The notes under the pieces were generated by a model, which was not told where the DNA came from, made no database searches, and saw only the letters and a program-made list of their open reading frames with translations. A DNA stretch of 64,000 nucleotides from Gnetum montanum (lineage: Eukaryota > Streptophyta > Gnetopsida > Gnetales > Gnetaceae). Below, in pieces: positions 20,719-31,989 of the stretch. The stretch is taken from assembly GCA_015680685.1 (NCBI GenBank), contig MNCI01004872.1, positions 2,075,376 through 2,139,375 on the forward strand, written 5' to 3'. A program made the position numbers and the translations under genes. Position 1 is the stretch's first letter. Each line of letters starts with the position of its first letter.

Positions 20719-21953
20719 TGTTGACCTTTTGGTATGTCAAAACATCAAGAAAAATGGAGTACAAGAATGTTTGTGTGATTGTTGTGATTATAGGACAAAG
20801 TACATTGGAGATACAAGAAGAGAATGAGATGATACATAAAAAGAAATGTCAAAATTAAGAGCTCAGAGACCAAGATGAAGCCTACATTGATGACAAGGAA
20901 TGAATTGGTTTAGGAAAAAGGAGAGCTCAAAGGAGAATGAAATCTACAAGGTCTTAAGTGAACATGCAAGAATTCAAAGATATTGGATAAGGAACAAAGA
21001 CTTCAAAGCTTATATCAAAGGTTAGAAGGAAGGCTTAGCATTAAGGGATTATTTTCAGTAAATACATATTACAAAAATAGCATCCATCTACTATCAAGTG
21101 AATATGTATTCAAGAAATAGTAGATGTCTTAGCAAAATTGAAGGTAGCACAAGATAAGATGCCTTTGAAAAATAGTAGACGTATTTCTGGAGAGAAAGAC
21201 ATCGTTCATGAGAAGAAGACATCTTTTTAGAATGAAGGTCCATTGTAGAAATATGTCTTAGTCTCAAAGAAGACATCTCTAGTGATCATTAATTAGTTGT
21301 TGCATGAATTTTAAAGTGATTTTTGAAATATATTGGCTATAAGAAGACTTCATTCTCATTAGGAAATGTGCAAGCTCTGTGTACTATCAATTTTATTCAT
21401 CAAGCAATCATTGCAATCATTGTTACTCCTCATTGTTCAAGCTTTTGTCTATTGTAATTGGTGAAAGTAACCTATACCTCAAAGTACAAGGATTAGCAAA
21501 CATATTTCCATTATTTTCTTGTGATTTTTGTTATCTTTTGTTATCCTGCTAGGTTGATTTGCTTCTTGTGGAAAGGCATCTTTCTTGAGCTTGTTGAGAT
21601 CCTATAGCATTGAGTGTTTGTGTAGCACCACAACACTTCGAAGCAAAGCTCAACTTGTAAAGGTTATGGGATCCTAGAAACCACATTCTAAGCTAGTCAA
21701 GACCTTGCATACTTGAGTGGATTCATAGCATTAAATCACTCCAGAGTGGAGCTTAGAGCTTATACAGGGTGTGGTATCCTTCAAACCATATTTGAGAGTA
21801 ACAAATTCTAGAGGTGTGCTTGCGAACTACCCTCTGAGTATGGACTACCCAAGTTTGGAAACCACATTAAATTTTGTGTGTGTGCTTTGTCTCAAATGAA
21901 TTTTTATCTTAGGGAACTTATTCATCCCCCCTTATAAGTTCAATGATCCTCAA
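20719..21953 (+). repeat. 3' LTR of element B
   Basis: 1235 bp, from TGTTGACC to CCTCAA, followed by TTTAG. It aligns with 11018-12140 and supplies the LTR end that the 5' copy lacks. It carries the same box layout at 21062-21278 and a TATAAGAAG at about 21339. Confidence 0.87.
21062..21278. promoter_or_regulatory. Phased AGAYRTCT box array, element B, 3' LTR
   Basis: Boxes start at 21062, 21082, 21102, 21122, then 21157, 21177, 21197, 21217, then 21251, 21271: the same 4+4+2 pattern and spacing as in the 5' LTR. Exact boxes are at 21122, 21217 and 21271; the rest have one to three changes. Confidence 0.78.
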
Positions 21954-21958
21954 TTTAG

Positions 21959-22700
21959 TTCACTCATCATGGTCATTTCAAATTCTTTTTGCATAACATC
22001 TAAAAATTTCTTACATAATTTTTAACTAGTGCCTCCAAAAGGAATATCAGCATCATAAATTTGTACAATAAGTATATCCTTACCAACCCATTTTAGAAAC
22101 AAGGTCACATCAATTATTTCTCTTTCAAAGCCATTTTTCATAACATGTTGAGAGAGTCTTTCATAGTAAGCTCTAGGAGCTTGTTTGAGCTCATAGAGAG
22201 CTCTTTTTAATATGAAGACATAATATGAATGGATATGATCTGTAAATCCTTCAAGTTTCTCAACATAGACTTCATCTTGAATGGTTCCATTTAAAAAGGT
22301 CCCTTTGACATTCATTTGATACAATTTAATTTCTTTAATGCTGGAAAAAGATAGAAGTCTAATTGATTCAAGCCTTACTACAAGGATAAAAGTTTCATTA
22401 AAATCAATTCCTTCTTATTGATTGTATTCTTTAGCAACTAATCAAGCTTTTTTTTTATAAATATTTTCATTTTCATTTCTCTTATTCCTAAATACCCATT
22501 TTGCTCCAATGAGTTGTTTGTTGTTGTATTTAGGAGTAAGTTCCCACACATCATTTATGATAAACTAGTACAACTTTTCTTGCATAGCTGAATTCATCCT
22601 TCCTCCTTTTCTACTTACTAAATTTTTTAGGCTTAGTTTTTCAAATCTAGGTAGTATCGACGCACATCTCTTTTTCTTAACTCCTATTTTTTATGCCATC
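21959..22700 (-). pseudogene. Copia A reverse transcriptase, N-terminal part
   Basis: The minus-strand open stretch 22022-22324 starts MYQMNVKGTFLNGTIQDEVY and contains ALYELKQAPRAYYERL, both hallmark copia RT blocks. Upstream are GAKWVFRNKRNENENI and EGIDFNETF (22380-22520). The catalytic YVDD position reads YDAD (about 22045-22060), so the active site is broken. The coding sequence ends at the B insertion and continues in phase at 11017 on the other side. Confidence 0.9.
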
Positions 22701-22849
22701 TTCCACTTGTCCAATCATATCATTAAGTATGTGTGTTCTTCTTAGTTTAGGCATTTTATTTTGAACTTGAGTATCATCTTCATGTTCATTTTCTATTATA
22801 GGGTCTTTTTCTATTGCTACTTGAGTTTTGCTAGAATTTTTTGAAAATG

Positions 22850-24100
22850 AACTTCTTCATCATTAGCTTGTTCACATGGAACAAGACCATCACTACCAGT
22901 TACTTTCAAATTTATAGTTTCCTCTATAGTGTTAGTTCTTTTGTTCAACACTCTATATGTCCTACTAACTATAGAGTATCACAGGAAAATCCCTTCATTA
23001 GTTTTGGGTCCAAACTTTCTTAAGGCATCTTTTTCATTTAAAATAAAGCATTTAGCACCAAAAACATGAAAGAAACTAACTAAAGGCTTCATACTAGTCC
23101 AAAGTTCATATGAAGTTTTTGTGGTGAATCTTCTTACTAGAACTCTGTTGAAGAAGTAGCAAGCTATATTGATAGCTTCATCCCAAAAGTGATATGGAAT
23201 GTTTCTATCATTTAGGATGGTTTTACCCAGTTCATTTAAAATCCTTTTTTTTCATTCTACTAATCCATTTTTTTAGGCATCCTAGGATCAGAAAATTGAT
23301 GATGAATTTCATTCATATGACAACCTTCTTCAAATTTAGCATTTTTAAATTCTCCTCCATTGCCACTTTTGATCATTTTGATAACATATCCTTTCTCATT
23401 TTTTAACTAATTAAAAATTCTCATAAAATTTTCAAAAGCCTCTTCTATATGATATAAGAATGCAACCCATGTAAAATGAGAAAAATCATTTACGATGGTA
23501 GGATAATATCTTTTCTTTCGTAAGCTGGGAGTTTGCAAAGGACCAACTAAGTTCATAGGAAGTGTTCTAAGGGATATGATGTAGCAATCTAATTTTTCTT
23601 ACCAAATATTACCCTTTTTTTATTTTCCTTTCTAACAAGCATCACATGTGTTCATGAAGAAATACTTTAGTTTGGATAGTCCTCAAACCATACCTTTAGA
23701 AGCAAGGGTTCTAAGAATGTTTATGTTTATGTGATCCAATTTTCTATGCTAAGTATGAACATCACTTGTATTGCTAATCAAACACTTGGATTCAAGTTTA
23801 TAAGTGTTTGATAAAATGGTAATATAAACATTTGCTTTTCTATTACCTTCTACAATCATTTTTCTAGAGTAAGAGTCTCTAACGTTACATGAGCCTTTGG
23901 AAAATATAATGTCAAATTTTGAATCAAAAAGTTAACTTACACTAAGAAGATTATTTTTAAGCCCTTCAACATAGAATAATTGTTTAACAAGAGGTTAATT
24001 CTTACCTCCAATAGTACCAATACCTTTAATTTTTGCTCTGCATCATCTCCAAATGTCACTATCCCATAATTTTATTTTGAAAATTATGTGAACTAAGATT
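22850..24100 (-). pseudogene. Copia A integrase
   Basis: On the minus strand, in order: a zinc-binding remnant (HRKLDHINIRTLASKGM, about 23690-23740), NDFSHFTWVAFLY (23440-23480), GNGGEFKNAKFEEGC (23330-23375), ILNDRNIPYHFWDEAIN (23170-23220) and FGPKTNEGIFL (22985-23015). This is the copia integrase catalytic core and C-terminal region. Several frameshifts are present. It would insert cDNA into the host chromosome if intact. Confidence 0.85.
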
Positions 24101-25790
24101 TGTCACCTGTCATGTGTCTAGAAAATCGACTATCTATATACCAAGTGGTTATTTTAATGGCAAAGAGAAAAACTTAAGCAAACATTCCTTTTTAGACTTC
24201 TTCTCCTTAGGGCTCCAAACCTTTCTTTCCTACAAGATACCTTTGTTGGGCTATTATGGAACAGATCAAGTATAGTGTTTCAATCATAAATAGCAAAAAG
24301 ACTAAATATGTCTAAATTTACCATAGTAAAAGCATACCATTTTTCCTCATTTTAGTTAAATTTTCATACCTAGCTAAATTTCACTTAGGTAAGATAATTT
24401 TTGATGCTTTAATGCGGGGATGACTTTCTTTATCACTTGAATTTCTTCGTTATCTATGCATAACTTGTGGAATCTCCTTATCTTTAGTGAGTTTCTAATT
24501 GTTAAGCTTTACACCTGCTAATTCCTTATTATTTTTCTCATGAGAAAGGGTTAGCTTTTGAATCTCAATCTTTAGGCATAATTTCTCTTTTTTAAGATTT
24601 GAGCTATTTCTACTTCCTTGCCATGTAAATTCTTTTTTATTTTGATGCATAAATTTTGGAAAGAAATAATATTATTACAAAGTAAATCATAAATTTCTTC
24701 AATTGTAATTTTAATTTCTTCATTTTCATCATTGATTAGGTTATTGATGGGTTCCTAATGCATTACAACCATGCAAAGAAGATATGATCCCTTTGGAGTA
24801 TCATTAGTTACCTTTTCATTTTGTTCATAATCCCAACTTATGTAGAGATTTCTTGTTTTTCTTTCCTCCTTGATATGATAATTTTTTGTAACTTGCAAGC
24901 ACTAGAAGATTTGGAGGACACATGGCTTTTTCCACCACATATCCTACATTCTATAGAAGAAATATCAAATTGTAAATTTTTAAGTTTCTTACCTCTTTCC
25001 TTACCTTTTTTATTCGATTGGTTGAAGCTTTTTCCTTTTTGTGCTAAAAGCCTCTTTACTCTTCTTGTTAAGAGAGCTAGTTCATCATCACTATTTCCTT
25101 CACATTATTAATTTCTTTTTCTTTTGAAAAAAATTTTAAGTGTTATGGGTTTCTCCTTAATAGCACCATCACTTATGAGATTCATCTCATATACTACAAG
25201 TTTACTTTGTAATTATTGAAATTTAAGTATAGAGAAATCTCTAATTTCTTCAATGGAAATGATTTTGGGTCTAAATTTAGGCTATAGAGCTCTAATAATT
25301 TTAATAAGGACTTGACTTTTAGGTAAGTTTTTTCTTGTTTCTCTAATAGCAACTAATATGTCATTATCCCTAGAAAAATAATCTTTGATTCTTTGTGTTT
25401 TCTTCTATTTTAACTTATATTCACTTTTCAAGACTAGGATTTTAGATTATTTAATTTCTAAGATTTCCTCATAAGTGGCCTCTAGAATTTTCAAATTTCT
25501 TTGGCAATTTTGCATCCAACTACTCTATTAAACTTAGGTTTACTAAGAGCATAATAGAGACAATTTCTAGCCTTCAAATCAAACATGAATTTGTTCTCAT
25601 CATCATTAGACCACTTACCTCTTGGTATTGCAGTGCCTATTATGCAATCCATGGGATGAGTGTATTCTTCCACAGTGGACTACCATACTTCAAATTCCAT
25701 GAATTCAAAGAATCCTTACATTTGTGCCTTCTAGTATGCAAAATCAATTCCATCAAACATTAGTGTCTTGTTGTATGATGTTACCTCCAT
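24100..25790 (-). pseudogene. Copia A gag
   Basis: The minus strand starts near 25760 with MFDGIDFAY (UBN2-type gag start). WSNDDENKFMFDLKARNCLY and FNRVVGCKIAKEI follow at 25491-25610. A zinc knuckle, CRICGGKSHVSSKS (last Cys changed), lies at about 24915-24955. The Lys-rich region between them has the plus-strand complement that gives a hydrophobic open frame at 24821-25111; that frame is not a gene. Multiple stops. Confidence 0.82.
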
Positions 25791-25831
25791 ATTTCACTCC
25801 TAAGTTGTTAAGCTCATACCAAGAGTACTAG

Positions 25832-25844
25832 ATCTCTGATAATA
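25832..25844 (-). promoter_or_regulatory. Primer binding site of copia A
   Basis: Minus strand TATTATCAGAGAT, a decayed TGGTATCAGAGC methionine-tRNA site adjoining the 5' LTR. Confidence 0.65.
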
Positions 25845-26762
25845 CTTAAGGATCAAGAACTTAGAAGGGGGTTTGAATAAGTTCAAGCCAACAATACCAA
25901 ATTCTTTCATAGCTAATGTACATGGTTCCCTGACTTGGGTACATCCACACTTGGAGGGCAAAACCCCTGCACACCTTCATACATTGTTCCTTCTAAATGT
26001 AGTTTCAAGAACACCAAAACCTTTAGAAAAATCTTGACCTTCACAAGGGGTGTTTTCACTTAGAAACATCCAACCCCTTCAGGTTCAAACAAGCTTAAAA
26101 TATTCCTTTTCTCATGAAGCGCATCCAACCCCTTAGGGCTTACAACAAGAAACAGGATAATCAAGGAAGAAATGAACTAAGATTTTGATTCCTTACTTTA
26201 AGGCACACAAAAAAATACAATAAATGATTGATAATTGAAGTACTATATTTCACAAAGAATTCATACAATTTCTTTCTTGATTACTTGTTCAAAGCCTAGC
26301 TTTTCCCTTTGAGGATGTTTTCTTTGATAGCCTTGTTCTCTTAAATTAGCCCTTTCGAATCTATACAATGGCTAAAAATGACTAGTTGAGTTACAAGTTT
26401 GAGACATCTTGCTATTTTGTTTCCTTATAGGTGATATGTCTTGTTTAAATAAAATACATATTATCTTTGGACAAGACATCTTGTATGAGATGTCTTACAT
26501 AAGACATCTTGGCTTGGCATGGGACATCTCCTATTTTGAAGAGATGTTTTTTTGTAGTGAGAGATGTCTTGTCAATCTCCAAGAAATCTTCTATTGTATT
26601 TGGGACATCTCATATCCTTGTGATTTCCTCCAAACCATTGCATCTTTTCATAGACTCTAGCATTCCAGGTTGTCAATTCATCTTTCTAGAGTTGCAAGAT
26701 CTCACAAAACACAATAACAAATACTCCATTTTTCAAGGTTTTGACATACCAAAAGGTCAACA
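25845..26762 (-). repeat. 5' LTR of copia A
   Basis: About 918 bp. The minus strand starts TGTTGACCTTTTGGTATG at 26762. It aligns with 9444-10103 over its promoter half. The inner end is set by the PBS. The box array is at 26402-26610. Confidence 0.85.
26402..26610. promoter_or_regulatory. Phased AGAYRTCT box array, copia A, 5' LTR
   Basis: Boxes start at 26402, 26434 (ATATGTCT), 26454 (ATACATAT), 26474, 26488, 26502, 26522 (GGACATCT), 26542 (AGATGTTT), 26562, 26582 (AGAAATCT) and 26603 (GGACATCT). Steps are 32, 20, 20, 14, 14, 20, 20, 20, 20, 21. Exact boxes at 26402, 26474, 26488, 26502 and 26562. The initial step of 32 also opens the gypsy array at 2107. Confidence 0.8.
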
Positions 26763-28146
26763 CCTACCTTCAATACTTACACCACCTTCATATGGATGCA
26801 ACATCATGCAAAAAGAGTTCATGTTCTTCTAGTAGTTAGCTCCACCTTGCTTCCCTTCAAAGCATGACTGAAGTAGATCATCATAGCTAAACTAAACTAT
26901 TAGAACATATTATCAAATTAACAAATATAGAGTAGACTTAACACATATGACTCTTAGGTATTTAGTCTAACATTAAGCTAACCATAGGTTAATTACACAA
27001 AATAATGAAATCCCAACTTTTGCTAATAAGATTTTTGAAGGGTATTACCCAAGCTTTTACTATAATAGATAATAGTAAATGGCCTAGGCTACCTATAACC
27101 TTCTCATCATTAGAATTCTTGAAACATCATCATCATCAGTTGGTCTGCAATTGTAGCATCTAATTTTTATACTATCAAGTAGCCTTAATATATTTAAAAT
27201 AGTTTTGTGACCCAAGTAAGAACTTTCTAAAGCTCAGATTGCATGATAATGATTACCCTAATTACCTCTATTTCTCCTTTTCAACTAGGTAACCCATTTA
27301 GTACAATCTTAAGTCTAATATTACTTTTCTCATAGACTAACTAGGTTTTAGTCTCATCTAGAAGCAATTCTAGATAATAGGTCTAAGTCTTCCTAAAGGA
27401 TTGAAAGCTCCTTGGAACTCTCAAGGATTAGATGTGTATGCTAGTTTTCAAGATACCTGATTGAGCCTTACCTATGTCTCATACTTTGTTAAAACTAACA
27501 ATTAGTAATTCACTACTCAGCCTCATGCGTGTTCAATACCACATCAACACTATTTCCTAACATTGATGTCATCTTGCTTGCATTTTTGTAGCTTGTTCCA
27601 CATCTAAATCAACTACTATTCTCCAAGATTTAATAACTAAGGTAACTCTAGTAATCATTGGACTTAGAAAAGATATTAAGAAGAAACATTAACATTATAC
27701 CAAGGAAGGAATTTTAAATAAAGGATAGATCTACTACCTTTTTAAATTGATAAAATATTTCCTATTGACAAACAACCCTCTTAAGATATTAAGCACAAAG
27801 CACCAACAAGGTTAAGAAATAATAACATGTAAATGGAAAATGATGGTTGAGAGAGAAATCCATGATCTACTTATAAAGAACAAATTACAAATATTTGTAC
27901 ATGGCCTCTAGAATATTCTGATTTGAGACCTATTAACTAACCTATATTATGTAATAGATTCAAGATAAAGATAAATATCATCTTTAGCAAGGGCCATATC
28001 TAGTCATCCTATTCTTATTCAAAGACAATAAGGTTAGTATCATAAGATAATAATTAAAATGCAAACAAATATAAAAGCTCACATTAGTCACAATACAAGG
28101 ACGTGAGACTTGTTAAATAGAAATCATGGTAGTACAATCTCAAACA
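26763..28146. other. Unassigned stretch right of copia A
   Basis: A+T-rich with no coding motif recognised. A short CATCATCATCATC run lies at about 27126-27140. Probably older decayed repeats. Confidence 0.45.
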
Positions 28147-28408
28147 AAATCAACTAATTATTAAGTCTCATACATTGTTAAACTATTTATGAAGCCTAAT
28201 GCTAATAAAGATAATGCTCATGCAATTAAAGTATAAAATACTTGCAAAAGTTAAAGTGAAAAGTCTTATGTCAAACATAATCATAAAGTAGTAAGACTCA
28301 TTAAAAGAAAACCAAAGTATCATATCAATTTAATCATTAATTTTTGTATCAAAATGTCAAGATAATAATAAAAAAATAATGCATGTTGTAGATAAATCAA
28401 AACTGCAA
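28147..28408. repeat. Dispersed direct repeat, left copy
   Basis: It aligns with 35713-35979 for about 265 bp in the same orientation; shared phrases include ATAAAGATAATGCTCATGCA and AAGTAGTAAGACTCATTAAA. The two copies bracket the Athila-like element 2 but are not its target duplication. They may be parts of an older repeat or LTR family. Confidence 0.82.
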
Positions 28409-28453
28409 GATCCTCTACTAAGCCATACTCTAATTGAAAAATCAAGGCAAAGA

Positions 28454-28521
28454 TAGAAATGTTAAATATTTTGAAATCCTAGGGTTGTAGAAATGTTAAA
28501 TATTTTGAAATCCTAGGGTTG
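28454..28521. repeat. 34-bp perfect tandem duplication at insertion site
   Basis: 28454-28487 and 28488-28521 are identical (ending CCTAGGGTTG). The second copy ends exactly where the LTR at 28522 begins, so its last five bases are also the TSD GGTTG. Confidence 0.9.
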
Positions 28522-28530
28522 TGATGGGAT

Positions 28531-28591
28531 GCGATATCGCATGGGCCGCGATATCGCGTCGGCCCCTGCAATATTATGTACACGATATCGC
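28531..28591. promoter_or_regulatory. GCGATATCGC palindrome cluster in U3
   Basis: GCGATATCGC at 28531-28540, the 12-base palindrome CGCGATATCGCG at 28547-28558, and ACGATATCGC at 28582-28591. CpG-rich words are unusual in this A+T-rich window. The cluster ends 16 bp before TATAAATA (28608-28615). In the 3' LTR the same words stand at 34731, 34748 (ACAATATCGC) and 34762. A regulator binding site is inferred. Confidence 0.7.
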
Positions 28592-28607
28592 AGTCCATTG
28601 CCAGTTT

Positions 28608-28615
28608 TATAAATA
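28608..28615 (+). promoter_or_regulatory. TATA box, element 2 5' LTR
   Basis: TATAAATA, conserved at 34788-34795 in the 3' LTR and at 12428 in LTR 1. Confidence 0.75.
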
Positions 28616-29326
28616 AGAGGTAGTTGTCCCTTGTTTCCACATCTAGATCCAGACCCTTAGCTAAACTCTGGCAGTTTTACCATTCCAGAGATAGAATAAT
28701 TTCCATGTGCCCACAGCAGGAGTCTCAAAGTGAATGGATCTTTATTCGAGCAATTTTGTACCTGAGCACACAATTGTGTACGGCAATAAAGAAAAACTTT
28801 TGGATAAACCTTGCAACATCTAGACTAAGCTAAATAGGACTTTAATTATTGTTAAATGTTAAATTATTTCTTAGATAATTAATCCTTCTCAACCCTTAAC
28901 TCTCTTAGTTAAGTGCATTTAGTACAACTGTTTCAAGCACATGTGCTACACTTGGTAACCCAGTAACAAATAGCATTTGGTAATCCTAGTAGTGTCACAC
29001 TAGTTCAGGGTGTGTACAGCAAGTGGGAATGGATACTGATGCTAGGACAATTAAAGCTTAGTTAGTGGAAGTTAGTTACTTAGTCTCTTCACCTTTTCCC
29101 CTCTTAGCATAGGCGATAAAAAGATAAAAGACATAAAAATCACATACCTCAGACTTACTTAACCATACAACCGTGACAATACAAGTAAGTCTGGGAAGAT
29201 AGCAATTGATTAACCTTAAGTGTTACATTAGGGAGCATAAGCACTTAGTCCTTGGAGTTCGACTGGATCATGCGTGAGACACTCGTATTCGTATGGTTGA
29301 GTGTAGGGGTACCTCGTCACTCATCA

Positions 29327-29346
29327 TTGGCACCATTGCCGGGGAC
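29327..29346 (+). promoter_or_regulatory. Primer binding site, element 2
   Basis: TTGGCACCATTGCCGGGGAC immediately after the LTR. This is the Athila/Tat-type PBS with one G-to-A change against TTGGCGCCRTTGCCGGGG. Confidence 0.88.
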
Positions 29347-29471
29347 TTAGTTGTTTGTGCGCTACGTAGAACATAGGAAATCATTTACATCGTTGGAAGC
29401 TAAAACAAACCCTTGGGGTTAATCATATGAAAAATAACATAATGGTAAATAGCACACTGAACAAAACTAAG

Positions 29472-31330
29472 ATGTCTTCTTCTTCACGCAAAAGCACTTC
29501 ACCGCCTAGGGATAACACAAGAGACAGTCGACGACACAACATACATAACCAAGAACCGCCAGTTCCTCAACAATTCAGTGTAGTATATAGTCATCATGAT
29601 GAGTATATACCCAACTTTACCTTTGTCTTCCATCAAGATGAACAACAGCGTTGGAGAGACTTGGAGGGTAACATAGTGTTGCCTCTAGATAGAGCTACCC
29701 CCAACATGCTCCTTCGTGCCCTTGCACGAATAGGCATGTCACAATTATACACTGAGTACGTTGCATGCAATTACAACGTAAGAGACTACCATCCCACAGA
29801 AGTGCAACGTCAATGGGACTTGCAGCAGGAGAGTTACCATACATCATTGAAGGGCAAAGGACCCCATAATGATTCACCTGTCATAAGCGAAATTAAGGGT
29901 GGTGAACCTATTTTCATAAGTTCTCCACAAAATGATGTTCTCCCTCCTAACGATGGTGAGGAGGTGTGTATCAGAACCTACACTCCATGATTCACAACCC
30001 TAGTTCTGATCCCCATGAACACCAAGTGTTCAATGAGGGAACACAAACACAAGATAAAGGCAGGAAGTTTGATCGTCATCATGATTGGGGCCAAGATCAC
30101 TGAAGAGAAGGTAGGAAGCATCGTCATGGTGATGGTTCTCCTTCTTCTTCACCTTCATCATCACATTCACCCTCTCCTTCAACATTAGGACACATTCATA
30201 AGGAGCACAACTATGAGGATAAGGGTAAGCAAAATGAGAAACCTCGACGAGAGAGTTGAGAGTGAGGACGAGGGCATTCTAGGGAATCATGACATGGAAG
30301 AAGGAAAAGTAGGGAACTACATAGACATCACAGATTCCATGAGAGAAATGACCATGAAGAACCCCTACTTGCAACCCAAAGCATGTTAGACATTATGGAG
30401 GCTGTTACAATAGCTACAAGGCACCAAAAAGATAGCTGGATCAAGAGACTAGACATGAATAATATTCCACAATTTGAGGGGGGATACAACGCTGATCTGC
30501 AAAATCACTTACAGGCATTCCACGATGCCTGCACCTTGCAGAACATTGAAAATGAGTGGAAAAAGTTAAAGTTGTTTCCAAGGATACTCATAAAAGAAGC
30601 AAAAAGCTGGTACTAGTCCTTAGAGCCGGAATCCATTAAAAGGTGGAGTACAATGCTAGAACTGTTTAACGATAAATATCAAATGTACTCCCGAGTGTCC
30701 AACTTGCGAAAGCGTACCCAAGGATGGAAGCAAGGTAATCATGAACCCTTGGATGCTACCATGGGCTGATATTATGCATTTTTACATCGTTGCCCAAGCC
30801 ATGGTTATTCACAATAGGATCAACTACGCCATCTTGTAGATGGGCTTAGGCACAAAACTAGGAGAACCCATGGAACATATGCCCAAGGAAGATTATCAGA
30901 GCTTAGGTCCCATGATGTTCATAGATTGTTGGAGCAAGTAGCTAAAGAAGAAGGAGAGCTATGCAAGAGAGAAAGGGCAAAGGAATACAACCGCAATCCT
31001 TCCCTCCGAAAGAGGGGAGTGAGATTCTGTGAGGAGGAGGATGAGTCACCACTCGAAGAGTTGGTGAGTAGGAAAACCTTGTCGCTTCAGAAATTAATAA
31101 TAGAACTGTCGGCCAAGGTAGATCAAATGTAGGACTCCTTAGATAGTAGATTTGAAACTATTTTAAAAATCGTAGAGGAGTCTAAGGAGTGAAGTAGTGA
31201 CTATGATAAAAAGAAGAAGAGGGATTCGGACCATGCACATAACAAAGGTAAGGGTAAAATCAATATCACTGAAGAGGTTGCAGATTCTTATACGAACAAT
31301 GACGGTGGATGTGAAATATTCTAGTATGAC
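29472..31330 (+). pseudogene. Gag of Athila-like element 2
   Basis: Likely start at ATG 29472 (MSSSSRKSTSPPRD), in the frame open from 29427 to 29990. First part: HHDEYIPNFTFVFHQDEQQR, then LLRALARIGMSQLYTEYV. After a stop and a frameshifted Ser/Pro linker, MLDIMEAVTIATRHQKDSW starts at 30383. It continues through FEGGYNADLQNHLQAFHDAC and, after a stop, KRWSTMLELFNDKYQMYSRV. The last open part (30926-31132) is a coiled-coil-like, acidic region (EQVAKEEGELCKRERAKEYN). A Gln/Pro/Tyr-rich tail follows (31390-31800). Most stops are TAG in place of Trp or Gln codons. Capsid role by homology. Confidence 0.85.
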
Positions 31331-31989
31331 CATCCTAAGGGATGTTTCCCAATAGTCTCACATCTACAAGAGTTTGGGATGTATGCACTCAATCCAAGAC
31401 TTAACAAATGGCAAGCACCCCGAAGGTTACCTTATCCCCAAGGTAACCCAAGGTAGTTCCACCAACTGTTAATGTATTATCCAAGTGGAACTCCACCACA
31501 ACCTATTGAACAACACCAGCAATGGAAATACCCACAGTCATGGGGGATGCCACCACCGAGACAACAATACCCTTACCGACAACCGGATCCATATGGCTAC
31601 TACGTGCAATAGCCAATCTCTCCAAGTAACTCTGTTGGTCACATAACCCCACAACATCACTACCAAGCTCGGGAGTACTATAAGACTCCTTCTCCTAGGA
31701 GAGACACACCACATGCATACCATCCTCCAAATCCATCCACCACTCTCACGCTGATAGCTCCACTACCACCCGCTCCAACGATGTAAGGGGAACTCCCCAC
31801 TCAACCACAGAAATGCAATGCTATGAGAGCTATGAACCTTCAACCTGCTGCTAATTCTGAAAATCATACAAAGAGAAGACCTTTCTTTAGAACCAACAGT
31901 CCAAACAAGCTCTAACAACCACAAGCAGTTGAGCCCCCGAACATTCCCCCATCAAATAAGGCTTCAGAGCTCCCTTCAAACCAACAACA

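Larger units (their letters stand above)
11018..21953 (+). mobile_element. Ty1/copia-type gag-only element B (non-autonomous), with nested insertions
   Basis: An LTR element inserted into the RT of copia A. The TSD TTTAG is at 11013-11017 and 21954-21958. LTRs are 11018-12140 (3' part lost) and 20719-21953. Their starts, (T)GTTGACCTTTTGGTAT, match the LTR start of copia A, so A and B are related families. The interior holds a gag with a zinc knuckle (16313-about 18400) and further degraded coding sequence, but no integrase, RT or RNase H; 19141-20704 is non-coding. It therefore looks like a gag-only derivative that would have needed enzymes in trans. Nested within it are an Athila-like fragment (12141-16284) and an inverted pair (16848-17995). 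Confidence 0.85.
9408..26762 (-). mobile_element. Ty1/copia element A, split by element B
   Basis: A minus-strand copia retrotransposon whose two halves are 10122-11017 and 21954-26762. The LTRs are 25845-26762 (5') and a truncated 9408-10103 (3'). The minus strand starts TGTTGACCTTTTGGTATG at 26762. Gag, zinc knuckle, integrase and RT lie on the right; the RT end and RNase H on the left. Removing 11018-21953 plus one copy of TTTAG puts the RT reading frame back in phase, which shows the split was caused by insertion of B. The far left LTR end is lost, so no TSD for A can be read. Confidence 0.88.
28522..29326 (+). repeat. 5' LTR of Athila-like element 2
   Basis: Starts TGATGGGATGCG, ends TCATCA. 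U3 before TATA is only about 86 bp and holds three GCGATATCGC-type palindromes. A 20-bp stretch at about 28559-28580 is absent from the 3' LTR. R-U5 is shared with LTR 1 (12428-13195). Confidence 0.93.
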
